64,000 bases of DNA from Devosia elaeis (GTDB lineage Bacteria; Pseudomonadota; Alphaproteobacteria; Rhizobiales; Devosiaceae): assembly GCF_001650025.1 (NCBI RefSeq), contig NZ_LVVY01000063.1:1-64000 (forward strand), given 5' to 3'. The position numbers were made by a program, and so were the translations under genes. Of this stretch, positions 1 through 8,967 are shown piece after piece. Under the pieces are notes generated by a model that was given only the letters and a program-made list of their open reading frames with translations, ran no database searches and had not been told where the DNA came from. The stretch's first letter is position 1, and each line of letters opens with the position of its first letter.

Positions 1-63
1 CGAAGCCCGAGACGGGTGAGGGGGATGGGCGGCAGGGTGCCAAATCAGGCCGGTGCCTGGGAG

Positions 64-135
64 CACCCCCTCCTAGCTTCGCTAGGCCTTACGGCCAAGC
101 TGCGCTACCTCCCCCATCAAGGGGGAGGTGGGGGT
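64..135 (+). repeat. Intergenic repeat, copy 1 of a local tandem pair
   Basis: A module of about 72 bases running from CACCCCCTCCTAGC through CGCTAGG, GGCCAAGCTGCGC and ending TCAAGGGGGAGGTGGGGG. It recurs almost unchanged at 268-341. It holds several short self-complementary stretches (CCTAGC/GCTAGG, CTCCCCC/GGGGGAG), so a transcript would fold. No coding content. Confidence 0.75.
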
Positions 136-267
136 GCGGTGCATGGGGGTGGGTCGTTGGGGTGGGTCGTTCGGCAAACTCGATGCGGCACCCTCCCCCT
201 TGCGGGGAGGGATGGGGTGGGGGGATGGGCGGCAGGGTGTTTAATTTCTAGCGCCAGTGCCTGCCGG

Positions 268-341
268 CACCCCCTCCTAGCTCCGCTAGGCCTTCGGCCA
301 AGCTGCGCTACCTCCCCCGTCAAGGGGGAGGTGGGGGCCGG
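268..341 (+). repeat. Intergenic repeat, copy 2 of a local tandem pair
   Basis: Near-identical to 64-135, with a few substitutions (CTTCG to CTCCG, CCATC to CCGTC) and ending GGTGGGGGCCGG. The shared 3' half occurs a third time at 442-466. Confidence 0.75.
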
Positions 342-395
342 TGTTTGGGATAGCACCCCGCCATTCGCGCATAGCGCTCATAGCCTTCTCGCCTC

Positions 396-466
396 AAATC
401 TCTCCACCGGAGAGATTTGCCCTTCGGGACGGCTCGAAGCCCATCAAGGGGGAGGTGGGGGCCGGG
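396..466 (+). repeat. Partial intergenic repeat, copy 3
   Basis: The 3' half (TCAAGGGGGAGGTGGGGGCC, 444-463) matches the ends of the copies at 64-135 and 268-341. The 5' half differs and contains its own dyad AAATCTCTCC / GGAGAGATTT (397-418). This module swapping suggests recombination among repeats. Confidence 0.6.
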
Positions 467-694
467 TGTTTGCCACACCCACCGCTCGTCACCCTCGGGC
501 TTGACCCGAGGGCGTTCAAAGGCGAGCCGCTGGCGTAGCGCGTGTGGCGACTGGTTTGTATCGGGAAAGGTGATCAAGCCAGGCTCGCGCGCCGGAGATA
601 AGGCCTGAGGGCACTGCCGGCCAAGGCGGGGTTGATTGGTTCAGGTTTCCTGATACACAATTGCCGTCCTTTTTCTCCCGCGTGGCAAAATTCC

Positions 695-1624
695 ATGAGC
701 CGTAATTTTCTGGTCGTCGATCCCGAGGAAGGGCTCGAAGTGCTCAAGGGCCTCGCCTCGGCCATCCGCATCAAGATTCTCAAGCTGCTGCACGTGGAAG
801 GGCCGCTCAACGGCAATGACATTGCCGAGCGGCTGAGCCTGCCGCAATCGACGGTCTCGACCAATCTGCAAATCCTGGAAACGGCAGGACTGATCCGCAC
901 CGAGACGCAGAAGGCGCGCAAGGGCAACCAGAAGATCTGCCATTCCACGTTCGATGAAGTGCTGGTGATGTTCAAGGAAGACATCACGCCGCTGCGCTCG
1001 AACACGATCGAGGTGGCGATGCCGCTCGGGCTCTATACGAGCTGCGAAGTATCGGCGCCCTGCGGGCTGTGCTCGAGCGACGGCATTATCGGACTGCTCG
1101 ACGTGCCCGACACCTTCCTCGATCCCGACCGGATGAAGGCCGGGCTGATCTGGTTCACCCGGGGCTTCCTCGAATACCAGTTTCCCAACAATGCCAAGCT
1201 GGCGCAGAACACCATCACGACGATGGAATTCGTCATGGAGCTGAGCTCGGAAGTGCCCGGCACCTCGGCGGACTGGCCCAGCGACATCACGCTTTCGGTC
1301 AATGGCACGGAAATCGGCACCTGGATGTCGACCGGCGATTATGGCGACAAGCGCGGGGTCTATACGCCGGACTGGTGGAAGCTGAAGGGCAGCCAATATG
1401 GCAAGCTCAAGAACTGGCGGGTGACCAATGACGGCACCTATGTGGACGGCATGAAAATCTCGCCGGTCTCGCTGACCGATCTCGACCTGGCCAACCATCA
1501 CTCGATCCGGTTGCGGATCGCGGTGAAGCCCGATGCCAAACACCCGGGGGGCATCAATATTTTCGGCCGGGGTTTTGGGAATTACGACCAGGACATCATC
1601 CTGCGCCTGCATACCGCGCCCTGA
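695..1624 (+). CDS. ArsR-type HTH transcriptional regulator with C-terminal ligand domain (COG4189-like)
   Basis: Encodes 309 residues from the ATG at 695 (MSRNFLVV); the frame stays open upstream, but the protein family begins about here. Residues about 15-85 form an ArsR-type winged helix (LASAIRIKILKLL, then a recognition helix around LPQSTVSTNLQIL). The remaining 220 residues are a separate domain with a Cys cluster (CEVSAPCGLC) followed by FLDPDRMKAGLIWF, the pattern of the COG4189 predicted regulators. These are often found beside carbohydrate genes, so the C-terminal domain may bind a sugar; this is inferred. It sits directly upstream of the arabinofuranosidase gene with a palindromic operator candidate between them, so local control of the arabinan genes is likely. 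Activator versus repressor cannot be told. Confidence 0.8.
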   Translation: MSRNFLVVDPEEGLEVLKGLASAIRIKILKLLHVEGPLNGNDIAERLSLPQSTVSTNLQILETAGLIRTETQKARKGNQKICHSTFDEVLVMFKEDITPLRSNTIEVAMPLGLYTSCEVSAPCGLCSSDGIIGLLDVPDTFLDPDRMKAGLIWFTRGFLEYQFPNNAKLAQNTITTMEFVMELSSEVPGTSADWPSDITLSVNGTEIGTWMSTGDYGDKRGVYTPDWWKLKGSQYGKLKNWRVTNDGTYVDGMKISPVSLTDLDLANHHSIRLRIAVKPDAKHPGGINIFGRGFGNYDQDIILRLHTAP

Positions 1625-1726
1625 GCGGGCGTTCCACGAGCCCTGAACGGCGCGTACGAACACGCATGGCAAAAATCATACAATAAGGCTTGCACCGCGC
1701 CGCGACGGCCGCTAAAAACACCATAA

Positions 1727-1740
1727 CTGATATAAATCAG
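1727..1740. promoter_or_regulatory. Candidate operator of the COG4189-type regulator
   Basis: Perfect inverted repeat CTGAT-ATAA-ATCAG, 27 bases before the arabinofuranosidase start codon, in an AT-rich pocket (1711-1747). Nine bases of it (TTTATATCA on the other strand) recur at 3411-3419, just ahead of the substrate-binding-protein promoter, which would fit a shared regulator. Confidence 0.5.
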
Positions 1741-1766
1741 CAAAATGGGATTAGTGGGAGGCCTCG

Positions 1767-3278
1767 GTGAAAGCGACCGTTATCGCGAACAAGAATTTTA
1801 CGATCTCCAAAATCGACGATCGTGTCTATGGAGCTTTTCTGGAGCATCTGGGCCGCGCCATCTACGAGGGGATCTACGAGCCCGACCACCCCAGCGCCGA
1901 CAAGAACGGCATGCGCGGCGACGTGGCCGAGCTGGTGAAGAAGCTCAATGTACCCGTGGTGCGCTATCCCGGGGGTAACTTTGTCTCCGCCTATAATTGG
2001 GAAGACGGGATCGGGCCGCGCGAGGAGCGCCCTACCCGGCTGGACCTGGCCTGGCATACGTCCGAGAGCAATGCGGTGGGCGTGCACGAATTCGCCGATT
2101 GGTGCGCGACTGTAGGCACCGAGATGATGCTGGCGGTGAACCTGGGCTCGCGCGGCGTCGACGACGCCCGCAATTTCCTCGAATATGTCAACCATCCCGG
2201 TGGCTCCTATTGGAGCGACCTGCGCATCAAGAACGGGCGCAAGGAGCCGTGGAACGTCAAGATGTGGTGCCTCGGCAACGAGATGGACGGCCCCTGGCAG
2301 GTCGGCCATAAGGATGCCGACGAATATGGCAAGCTGGCCGCCAATACGGCGCGGGCCATGCGCATGTTCGACAAGAGCCTGGAGCTGATCGTGTGCGGCT
2401 CCTCGCATATGGACATGCCCAGCTTCCCCGATTGGGAACGCATCGTGCTCGAGCACACCTATGATCATGTCGATCATATCAGCCTGCACATGTATTTCGC
2501 CAATCGCGACGACAATACGCCGAACTATCTCGGGCTGAGCCACAAGCTGGAGCGCTATATCGACACGGTCGCGGCGACTATCAAGCAGGTCAAGGCGAAG
2601 AAGAAGTCGAAGAAGGACATCACCATTTCCTTCGACGAATGGAATGTCTGGTATCATTCCAACAAGAAGGACCGCGAAATCCTCGACGGCGGCAATGGCT
2701 GGCCGCATGCGCCGGGCCTGCTGGAAGACATCTACAATTTCGAAGACGTGCTGATGGTGGGGCTGATCCTCAACACCTTCATCCGCCGCTCGGACGTGGT
2801 GAAGATCGCCTGTATCGCCCAGCTCGTGAATGTCATTGCCCCGATCATGACCGAAAAGGGCGGGCCGGCCTGGGCGCAAACGATCTACTATCCCTATTAT
2901 TTCGCTTCGGTTTTCGGTCGCGGCACGGCCTTGCAGCTGGTGGCCAGCTCGCCGGGCTACGAAACGACCCATGCGGCCGAAACGCCGTTCGTGGACGTGT
3001 CGGGCGTGCATAACGAGGACGAGGGGAGGCTGACCTTCTTCCTGGTCAACCGCCACACCACGGACAGCATCGACACCGAAATCAGCCTGCAAGGCTTTGG
3101 CGATGCGTCGATCATCGACCATCAGGTGATGACGCATCCGGACCTCAAGGCGGTCAATACGGCCAAGGCGCAGGAAGAAGTGGCGCCGCGCAAGGGCGAC
3201 GGAGCCCGGATCGGCGACGGCAAGCTGACGGTCGCCTTGCCGCCCTATTCCTATCAGATGGTTCGCGTCAAAATCTGA
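1767..3278 (+). CDS. abfA: Alpha-N-arabinofuranosidase, GH51
   Basis: Removes terminal alpha-L-arabinofuranosyl residues from arabinan, arabinoxylan or arabino-oligosaccharides. It is 503 residues, the usual length of bacterial GH51 enzymes. The acid/base glutamate is E172 in CLGNEMDG and the nucleophile is E291 in SFDEWNVWY, close to the positions in the characterised Geobacillus enzyme; RYPGGNFVSAYNWEDGIGP (about 66-84) is another family block. No signal peptide, so it is cytoplasmic and must work on imported oligosaccharides, consistent with the ABC importer that follows. The start is a GTG at 1767 behind a good ribosome site (GGGAGG, 1756-1761). A strong hairpin terminator follows, so the importer is a separate transcript. 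Confidence 0.95.
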   Translation: MKATVIANKNFTISKIDDRVYGAFLEHLGRAIYEGIYEPDHPSADKNGMRGDVAELVKKLNVPVVRYPGGNFVSAYNWEDGIGPREERPTRLDLAWHTSESNAVGVHEFADWCATVGTEMMLAVNLGSRGVDDARNFLEYVNHPGGSYWSDLRIKNGRKEPWNVKMWCLGNEMDGPWQVGHKDADEYGKLAANTARAMRMFDKSLELIVCGSSHMDMPSFPDWERIVLEHTYDHVDHISLHMYFANRDDNTPNYLGLSHKLERYIDTVAATIKQVKAKKKSKKDITISFDEWNVWYHSNKKDREILDGGNGWPHAPGLLEDIYNFEDVLMVGLILNTFIRRSDVVKIACIAQLVNVIAPIMTEKGGPAWAQTIYYPYYFASVFGRGTALQLVASSPGYETTHAAETPFVDVSGVHNEDEGRLTFFLVNRHTTDSIDTEISLQGFGDASIIDHQVMTHPDLKAVNTAKAQEEVAPRKGDGARIGDGKLTVALPPYSYQMVRVKI

Positions 3279-3372
3279 GGCGCAGGCCGGCCACGATTAT
3301 CGGCCAACGCATTTTAGCATCGCGGGGCAATAGGTTAGCAGACTGTTAGCACTGAGCCCCGCACCCAAAGGA

Positions 3373-3415
3373 AATGAGGGTCCATCGGCAGCGATGGGCC
3401 CTCATTCAATTTTAT
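3373..3415 (+). terminator. Rho-independent terminator after abfA
   Basis: Arms AATGAGGGTCCATCG and CGATGGGCCCTCATT (3373-3406, one G-T wobble) around a GCAG loop, followed by CAATTTTAT. It ends the abfA transcript before the importer promoter. Confidence 0.8.
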
Positions 3416-3447
3416 ATCATAGTTCTGGATTTACATCATAAACCACA

Positions 3448-3477
3448 TTGACAGAGAAAGAGCCCTCGCTAAAGTAT
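3448..3477 (+). promoter_or_regulatory. Promoter of the ABC importer operon
   Basis: A consensus -35 TTGACA at 3448-3453 is followed 18 bases later by AAGTAT (3472-3477), a moderate -10. The TTTATATCA operator half-site (3411-3419) lies about 30 bases upstream of the -35. The transcription start would fall near 3484. Confidence 0.5.
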
Positions 3478-3545
3478 GACTTATCGCGGGGTCGAGGAGC
3501 CTCGCGCAAAAGGAATGCGGCAACGCGTTCAAGTGGGAGGATTAC

Positions 3546-5474
3546 ATGGACAGACGACATTTTTTGATCGGCAGCACCGCCGTCGGCACCCTGATGGTGG
3601 CCGGCAACGGGCTGGCATTGGCGCAGGACGCGCAGGGCACCGCCCCTGACCTGGCGCAATTTCCGCGCAACGAAACCCTGATCATCCACAATCCGGAAGG
3701 CGTGATCCGCAATCCGGGCTGGTTCAACAATTGGGTGGTGGGCGCCGGCGCGGGCATTTCCAACGGCCTGCACCAGCTGACCACCGACACGTTCTGGCTG
3801 ATCGATCCCGATGCGGGCATCGAGGGCGCCAGCGAGAACGCCATCTACAATTCGCTGGCCGACGATCTGTGGGAATATAACGAGGACTTCACGGAAATGA
3901 CCGTGAAGCTGAAGCAGGGCATCTATTGGAGCGATGGCGTCGAGTTCACCGCCGACGACGTGGTGTTCACGGTCGAAAAGCACAAGGCGACGCCCGGCCT
4001 GTCCCAGAACGGCGCCTATAATGCCCAGGTCGAGACGGTGGAAGCCGTCGATCCCTATACGGTGCATTTCACCCTCAAGGGCCCCAATTCGCGCTTCCAC
4101 ACGCTGTTCTCGGTGCGCTGGACCGGCGCCTGGATTATGCCCAAGCATCACTTCGAAGGCGTCGAGGACATCCTCAGCTTCCCGAACGATCCGCCGGTGA
4201 GCCTGGGGCCGTACACGCTGCATTCCTACGATCCGAACGGCACCTGGTATATCTGGCAGCGCCGCGAGGACTGGCAGCGCACCGCCTTGGGCATGATCGG
4301 CGAGCCGACGCCCAAATTCATCATCTATCGCAACAATATCAATGCCGATAACCGGCTGATCGAGATGCGCAACGGCAATCTCGACATGGTGCATGACCTG
4401 TCGCCGGAAGCCACGTTCTCGATCATCCAGCAGGACCCGCAAATCCAGGGCTGGTTCCCGGGCTTCCCCTATGCCCACCCCGATCCGACGCTGGTGATGG
4501 CCATCTTCAATCACCAGAATCCCAAATTCCAGGACAAGCGCGTCCGCTGGGCCCTGGCGCTCATGCTCGATGCGCGCGCCATGTCCATGGCCTCCTATCG
4601 CGGCGCGGCGACGCTGTCGGCGATCTCGGTGCCGCCGACCGGCACGCATCCGCGCGACTATCATGCGCCTTTGCAGGAGTTCATGACGAACTACGAGATC
4701 ACGGCCGGCGGCAACACGGTCAAGCCATACGATCCCACCATCGGCATGCAGATCGCCGACATGGTCCGCGGCCAGTTCCCCGACGCGCCGACCGACGAAG
4801 ATGCGATCCGCAACGCCTTCGGCTATGGCTGGTGGAAGCAGGATATCGCGACCGCCGAAGCCCTGCTCACCGAGGCCGGCTTCACCAAGAACGGCAATCA
4901 GTGGATGATGCCGGACGGGCAGCCCTTCAGCTTCTCGGTGATGGTGCCAACCGACGGCGTGGTCAACCGCCTCGGCGCGATCATCGCCCAGACCTGGGCC
5001 CAGAACGGCGTCGGCGCGCAGATGGAAGCGGCCTCCGATACCTGGGACCGCCAGCGCGTCGGCAATTACGAGGTCAATATCGCCTGGGCCGTGGAAACCT
5101 GGGGCGGCCACCCCGACCTCAGCTTCTTCCTCGACAGCTATCATTCCGAATATGTGGTGGAGCCCGGCCAGTCCCAGCCCGACCGCAACTGGATGCGCTG
5201 GAAGGATCCGCGCCTGGACGAACTGATCGAAAAAATCCGGAACAGCGACTTCAACGATCCCGTGGGCATCGAATATGGCCATGAATTCGTGAAGCTGCAT
5301 CTGGAGGAAATGCCGAATATCCCGATCATGGCCTATAACGTGTTCTCGGTGCAGTCGAACCGGTTCTGGACCGGCTGGCCCAATGCCGAGAACCCCTATG
5401 CCAATCCGGTGACCAATTGGTCGAACGGCCGCTACATCTTCACCCAGATCACGCCCGTCGAAGGGGCGTCATAG
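3546..5474 (+). CDS. ABC transporter substrate-binding protein, peptide/oligosaccharide type (SBP_bac_5)
   Basis: Periplasmic receptor of 642 residues for the importer encoded downstream. The N-terminus carries a twin-arginine-type signal (DRRHFLIG, then a hydrophobic stretch and LALA before QD, predicted cleavage near residue 26), so it may be exported folded. The body shows the cluster-C solute-binding layout (VKLKQGIYWSDGVEFTADDVVFTVE near 120; long C-terminal lobe). Families of this type carry peptides, but several carry alpha- or beta-oligosaccharides. Flanking GH51 and GH43 genes point to arabinose- or xylose-containing oligosaccharides. ATG at 3546 follows GGGAGG by five bases. A perfect hairpin lies after the stop. 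Confidence 0.88.
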   Translation: MDRRHFLIGSTAVGTLMVAGNGLALAQDAQGTAPDLAQFPRNETLIIHNPEGVIRNPGWFNNWVVGAGAGISNGLHQLTTDTFWLIDPDAGIEGASENAIYNSLADDLWEYNEDFTEMTVKLKQGIYWSDGVEFTADDVVFTVEKHKATPGLSQNGAYNAQVETVEAVDPYTVHFTLKGPNSRFHTLFSVRWTGAWIMPKHHFEGVEDILSFPNDPPVSLGPYTLHSYDPNGTWYIWQRREDWQRTALGMIGEPTPKFIIYRNNINADNRLIEMRNGNLDMVHDLSPEATFSIIQQDPQIQGWFPGFPYAHPDPTLVMAIFNHQNPKFQDKRVRWALALMLDARAMSMASYRGAATLSAISVPPTGTHPRDYHAPLQEFMTNYEITAGGNTVKPYDPTIGMQIADMVRGQFPDAPTDEDAIRNAFGYGWWKQDIATAEALLTEAGFTKNGNQWMMPDGQPFSFSVMVPTDGVVNRLGAIIAQTWAQNGVGAQMEAASDTWDRQRVGNYEVNIAWAVETWGGHPDLSFFLDSYHSEYVVEPGQSQPDRNWMRWKDPRLDELIEKIRNSDFNDPVGIEYGHEFVKLHLEEMPNIPIMAYNVFSVQSNRFWTGWPNAENPYANPVTNWSNGRYIFTQITPVEGAS

Positions 5475-5488
5475 GGTCCTCCCCTGGT

Positions 5489-5508
5489 GGCCCGGCGCAA
5501 GCCGGGCC
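5489..5508 (+). terminator. Stem-loop after the substrate-binding-protein gene
   Basis: Perfect 8-bp stem GGCCCGGC-GCAA-GCCGGGCC with no U-tract. In ABC operons a hairpin here usually protects the receptor mRNA and lowers downstream transcription, so partial termination or 3'-end protection is more likely than full termination. Confidence 0.5.
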
Positions 5509-5559
5509 GCTTGGAGGTGTTTGGGTTTGGGTGGTTTGGTTCGGTTCGCGTAGCAGGTT

Positions 5560-5706
5560 TGGTTCTTTCGCCCCCTCCCCCTTGAGGGGAGGGCCGGGGT
5601 GGGGGTTCTGGAGGTGCAGCGTACTCACATGGTTGTGGCGATTGCTGATAGGCCTGAACCCCCACCCTCATTCCCTCCCCTCAAGGGGGGAGGGAGGCGA
5701 TGGAGC
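5560..5706 (+). repeat. Paired-arm intergenic repeat (inverted relative of the element at 21581)
   Basis: Two complementary modules, CCCCCTCCCCCTTGAGGGG...GGGGTGGGGGTT (5571-5606) and AACCCCCACCCTCATTCCC...GGGAGGGAGGCGATGG (about 5657-5702), flank a loop of about 50 bases. The reverse complement of both modules, including the flanks GGTTCTTT and GGCTCCATC, recurs at 21581-21696 with a much shorter loop. It lies between the receptor gene and the first permease gene. Confidence 0.75.
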
Positions 5707-5915
5707 CGGAAAACAAGAGTGGCAAGCATGCAAGTGTACTCCCTCGTCGAGCGGGCATTTCCGGCGCGCCAATGCCTGGACCTCCACGATGTCGGTGGAT
5801 CAATGAAGCCCCAGAGCGAATATCTTGGGGCGGCGATGAAAGTTGAAGACCGCCGCGCCGAAGCATCGACGATGCGCCGTGATGCGGCGATATGAAGGTT
5901 AGTTGAGGAGGCCAG
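5707..5915. other. Leader region before the permease genes
   Basis: No gene recognised. It holds a small hairpin (CCCCAGAGCGAATATCTTGGGG, about 5810-5832) and the ribosome site GAGGAG at 5905-5910 for the permease. With the repeat upstream, it makes the receptor-permease gap 441 bases, unusually long for such an operon. Confidence 0.5.
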
Positions 5916-6920
5916 ATGCAGGGCTATCTATGGTTCGTGGGCAAGAGATTGCTGCAATTGCTCGCCGTTATCTTCTGCGGCATCTCGGCCACATTCCTGG
6001 TGACGCATCTGTCGCCGGTCGATCCGGTGGAGCAGGTGCTGGGCCGGCTTTCGGCGCGCTCCAATCTCTCGCCTGAGGCCATCGCGGCGACGCGCGCGGC
6101 GCTGACCGAGATGTACGGCACCGGCCAGCCCATATTGCAGCAATATTTCAATTTCTGGACGCGGCTGCTGCGCGGCGATCTGGGCCCGTCGCTACTGGCC
6201 TTCCCCACGCCGGCCATGGACCTGGTGGGCCGGGCCATGCCCTGGACGCTGGGCCTGCTGGTCACCTCGACCATGATCACCTTCATCATCGGCAATCTGC
6301 TCGGCGCGCTGGCCGGCTACAATCCCGACAACCGCTTCCTCAAGGCCTTCGGGCTGGTGGCCATGGGCATCCAGCCCATCCCCTATTACGTGGTGGCGTT
6401 CATCCTCCTGATCATCTTCGGCTATTTCTTCCCCATCCTGCCGGTTTCGGGTGGCTTTGCCATGGATGTGCGGCCGGGGCTGTCCTGGCAATTCGCCGGT
6501 TCGATCCTGCAGCATTCCATCCTGCCGGCGCTGTCGCTGGTGCTGGTGGGCTTCGGCGGCTGGTTCCTGGGCATGCGGGCGCTGGTCAGCAATGTGGTGA
6601 ACGACGATTACGTGACCTATGCCGAACTGGCCGGGGTCAAGCGCTCGACCATTGCCGGCGGCTATGTGATCCGCAATGCCATGGTGCCGCAGATCACCGC
6701 CCTGGCCATGGCCATTGGCGGGGTGTTTTCGGGCACGGTCATCACCGAGCAGGTGTTCAACTATCCCGGCCTGGGCTCGCTGCTGATCGATGCGGTGAAC
6801 TGGGGCGATTATTCGCTGGTGCTGGCGGTGTCGACCGTCTCGATCACCGCCGTGGCGGGGGCGATCTTCATCGTCGACCTGCTGCACCCCCTGCTCGATC
6901 CTCGCGTGCGTGCGGAGTAA
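5916..6920 (+). CDS. ABC importer permease, DppB/OppB type
   Basis: First inner-membrane permease of the importer, 334 residues with about six membrane helices. The N-terminus (RLLQLLAVIFCGISATFLVTHL) is the usual first helix. The cytoplasmic coupling loop that docks on the ATPase is near residues 225-250 (YVTYAELAGVKRSTIAGGYVIRNA), and the C-terminus ends LLHPLLDPRVRAE. It ends three bases before the second permease, so the two are translationally coupled. ATG at 5916 with GAGGAG upstream. Its substrate follows the receptor at 3546 (probably pentose oligosaccharides). Confidence 0.9.
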   Translation: MQGYLWFVGKRLLQLLAVIFCGISATFLVTHLSPVDPVEQVLGRLSARSNLSPEAIAATRAALTEMYGTGQPILQQYFNFWTRLLRGDLGPSLLAFPTPAMDLVGRAMPWTLGLLVTSTMITFIIGNLLGALAGYNPDNRFLKAFGLVAMGIQPIPYYVVAFILLIIFGYFFPILPVSGGFAMDVRPGLSWQFAGSILQHSILPALSLVLVGFGGWFLGMRALVSNVVNDDYVTYAELAGVKRSTIAGGYVIRNAMVPQITALAMAIGGVFSGTVITEQVFNYPGLGSLLIDAVNWGDYSLVLAVSTVSITAVAGAIFIVDLLHPLLDPRVRAE

Positions 6921-6923
6921 GCC

Positions 6924-7781
6924 ATGTTTTCCATTCTCCGCGACCTCATCCGCTACAATATCGAATTCGCCATCGGGCTGGCGCTGGTCGCCATCGTGGT
7001 GCTGTTCGCCGCGCTGAGCTTCTTTTCGCCGGTCGATCCGACGCTGATCTATGTGGCCATCCCCGACCAGCCGCCCTCGGCCCAATATTGGTTCGGCACC
7101 AATTCGCGCGGGCAGGACCTGTTCTGGCAATTGTCCGCCGCCTTCCGCAACAGCCTGATCTTCGGCATCACCGTGGCGGTGCTCAGCCGCATCATCTCCA
7201 TCGCGGTGGGGCTGGCCTCGGGCTATATCGGGGGCTGGGTCGACCGGGTGCTGATGTTCGTCAACGACATCTTCGTGGCCATCCCGATCTTTCCCATCCT
7301 GGTGCTGTTCTATTTCGTGCTGCGCAACAATATGGACAGCTTCACGCTGGCGCTGATCATGGCCTGTTTCGGCTGGCCGTTCGACGCGCGGCTGATCCGC
7401 TCGGTGGCCCTGGGCCTCAAGCACCGCGAATTCACCCGCCATGCGGTGTTCGCCGGGATGAGCACGCGCAAGGTGCTTCTGGAAGAGCACCTGCCCTATG
7501 TGATGCCCATCGTGTTCTCGACGTTCATGAACAACATGCTGTGGTCGATCGGGCTCGAAGTGACGCTGGCGGTGCTGGGCTTCACCAATCTTAACAATCC
7601 CACCATCGGCACGGTGCTGTACTGGGCCAATTCGCACTCCGCCATGGTGGTGGGCGTGTGGTGGTGGATCCTGATCCCGGTGATCCTGATCGTCATGACC
7701 TTTCTCGGCCTGTTCCTGCTGGCGATCTCGATGAACGAATATATCGACCCGCGCAGCCGGTTGCGGAGGATGGGGGCATGA
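6924..7781 (+). CDS. ABC importer permease, DppC/OppC type
   Basis: Second permease, 285 residues. It opens with one helix (FAIGLALVAIVVLFAALSFF), then the family's periplasmic FGTNSRGQDLFWQL stretch (about residues 56-69), then the five-helix transport domain. The coupling loop is around FTRHAVFAGMSTRKVLLEEHLPYVMP. It starts three bases after the first permease. The C-terminus YIDPRSRLRRMGA is normal, so the gene is complete. A repeat element separates it from the ATPase genes. Confidence 0.9.
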   Translation: MFSILRDLIRYNIEFAIGLALVAIVVLFAALSFFSPVDPTLIYVAIPDQPPSAQYWFGTNSRGQDLFWQLSAAFRNSLIFGITVAVLSRIISIAVGLASGYIGGWVDRVLMFVNDIFVAIPIFPILVLFYFVLRNNMDSFTLALIMACFGWPFDARLIRSVALGLKHREFTRHAVFAGMSTRKVLLEEHLPYVMPIVFSTFMNNMLWSIGLEVTLAVLGFTNLNNPTIGTVLYWANSHSAMVVGVWWWILIPVILIVMTFLGLFLLAISMNEYIDPRSRLRRMGA

Positions 7782-7795
7782 GGGCGGTGCAGTCG

Positions 7796-7896
7796 TCTCC
7801 CTCCCCCTTGTGGGGAGGGATCAAGGGTGGGGGTGAGTCACGCGCACCGCATGTGCTGCCCCACCCCACCCTAACCCTCCCCATCAAGGGGAGGGA
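7796..7896 (+). repeat. Paired-arm intergenic repeat inside the importer operon
   Basis: Arms CCCTCCCCCTTGTGGGGAGG...GGGTGGGGGT (about 7799-7835) and CCACCCTAACCCTCCCCATC...GGGGAGGG (about 7866-7896), the same family as 5560-5706, around a loop of about 30 bases. It sits between the permease and ATPase genes of one operon, so it is probably transcribed and folded. Confidence 0.7.
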
Positions 7897-7938
7897 ACCG
7901 CGCGGTGATAGCCGCGATATCGCAGAAGGAACCGTGCG

Positions 7939-8967
7939 ATGACGGACAATATCCTCACGGTCGAAGGGCTTAAGGCCTATTACCAGATGAATTATTTCGG
8001 CGTGGAGCGGGAAGTCCGCGCCGTGGACGACATCACCATGAATGTGCGCAAGGGTGAGGTCTATGGCATTGCCGGGGAGAGTTCCTCGGGCAAGACCAGC
8101 TTCATCAAGGTGCTGGCCGCCGCCATCCGCCCGCCTTTGCGCATCATGTCGGGCAGCGTCAAATACGATTTCAAGACCGGGCCGATCGACGTGGCACGGG
8201 CCAGCCCGGCCGAGATCGAGGCGGTGCGCTGGCGGCACCTGTCCTACATCATGCAGGGCTCGATGAGCGTGCTCAACCCGGTGCGCCGCATCGGCAAGAC
8301 CTTCCACGATTTCGCATCGCGGCCGCTGGGGCTAAGCGGCAAGGCGTTCGAGGAGCGGGTGCTGGGACACCTGGCGCGGCTCAAGCTGCCGCCCGAAGTG
8401 CTGCGGGCCTATCCGCACGAATTGTCCGGCGGCATGCGGCAGCGCGTGACCATCGGGCTGGCGACGGTGTGCCATCCCGAATTCGTCATTGCCGACGAGC
8501 CGACCACGGCGCTGGACGTGGTGGTGCAGAAGGAAGTGCTGAACCTGATCCGCGACATCCAGAAGGAAATGAATTCCTCGGTGGTGTTCGTGACCCATGA
8601 CATGAGCGTGCATGCCAATGTGGCCGACCGGGTGGGCATCATCTATGCCGGGCGGCTGGTGGAGGAAGGGCCGACGCGGCAGATGTTCTTCACGCCGCGC
8701 CATCCCTATACGGCGCATCTGGTGGCCAGCCTGCCGCGCATCGGCGACACGCGGCAGCGCCCGGCCCTCGAAGGAAGACCGCCGAACCTGGCCGATCCGC
8801 CGCAGGGCTGCCGCTTCCATCCGCGCTGCCCCTTGGCCGTGGACAAATGCCGCAAGGAAGTGCCGCCGCTCGAAACGGTGGCGCCCGATCATCGCAGCGC
8901 CTGCTGGCGCTGGCAGGATGTGGAGCCGCTGGTCAACGCGGCGGCGCCGGCGGGAGAAATGGCATGA
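7939..8967 (+). CDS. ABC importer ATP-binding protein, DppD/OppD type
   Basis: First of two ATPases, 342 residues. Walker A is GESSSGKTS (about residues 48-56; Ser replaces the usual Gly but the GxxxxGKT/S frame is kept). The signature is LSGGMRQRV and Walker B is [12 protein letters not shown]. The C-terminal oligopeptide domain carries the Cys pattern [13 protein letters not shown], which binds an Fe-S cluster in DppD relatives. ATG at 7939 follows AAGGAA. Its stop overlaps the next start (ATGA). Confidence 0.9.
   Translation: MTDNILTVEGLKAYYQMNYFGVEREVRAVDDITMNVRKGEVYGIAGESSSGKTSFIKVLAAAIRPPLRIMSGSVKYDFKTGPIDVARASPAEIEAVRWRHLSYIMQGSMSVLNPVRRIGKTFHDFASRPLGLSGKAFEERVLGHLARLKLPPEVLRAYPHELSGGMRQRVTIGLATVCHPEFVIADEPTTALDVVVQKEVLNLIRDIQKEMNSSVVFVTHDMSVHANVADRVGIIYAGRLVEEGPTRQMFFTPRHPYTAHLVASLPRIGDTRQRPALEGRPPNLADPPQGCRFHPRCPLAVDKCRKEVPPLETVAPDHRSACWRWQDVEPLVNAAAPAGEMA

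Larger units (their letters stand above)
1..694. other. Repeat-filled non-coding region
   Basis: No believable gene lies here. The reading frames across it translate low-complexity Gly/Pro/Arg-rich protein from C- and G-runs. The stretch is a cluster of GC-rich intergenic repeat modules (listed separately), ending with a short dyad around 490-515 (CCTCGGG / CCCGAGG). The final 60 bases before the first gene are less GC-rich and probably carry its promoter, but I could not pick out convincing -35/-10 boxes. Confidence 0.7.

Noticed and set aside
16-504. Open frames across the first 500 bases
   Set aside because: They read through tandem C/G-run repeats and give Gly- and Pro-rich nonsense.
1-545. 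CRISPR-like array from the regularly repeated 72-base modules
   Set aside because: Only two full copies, spacer-free GC-rich arms that fold on themselves, and no cas genes.
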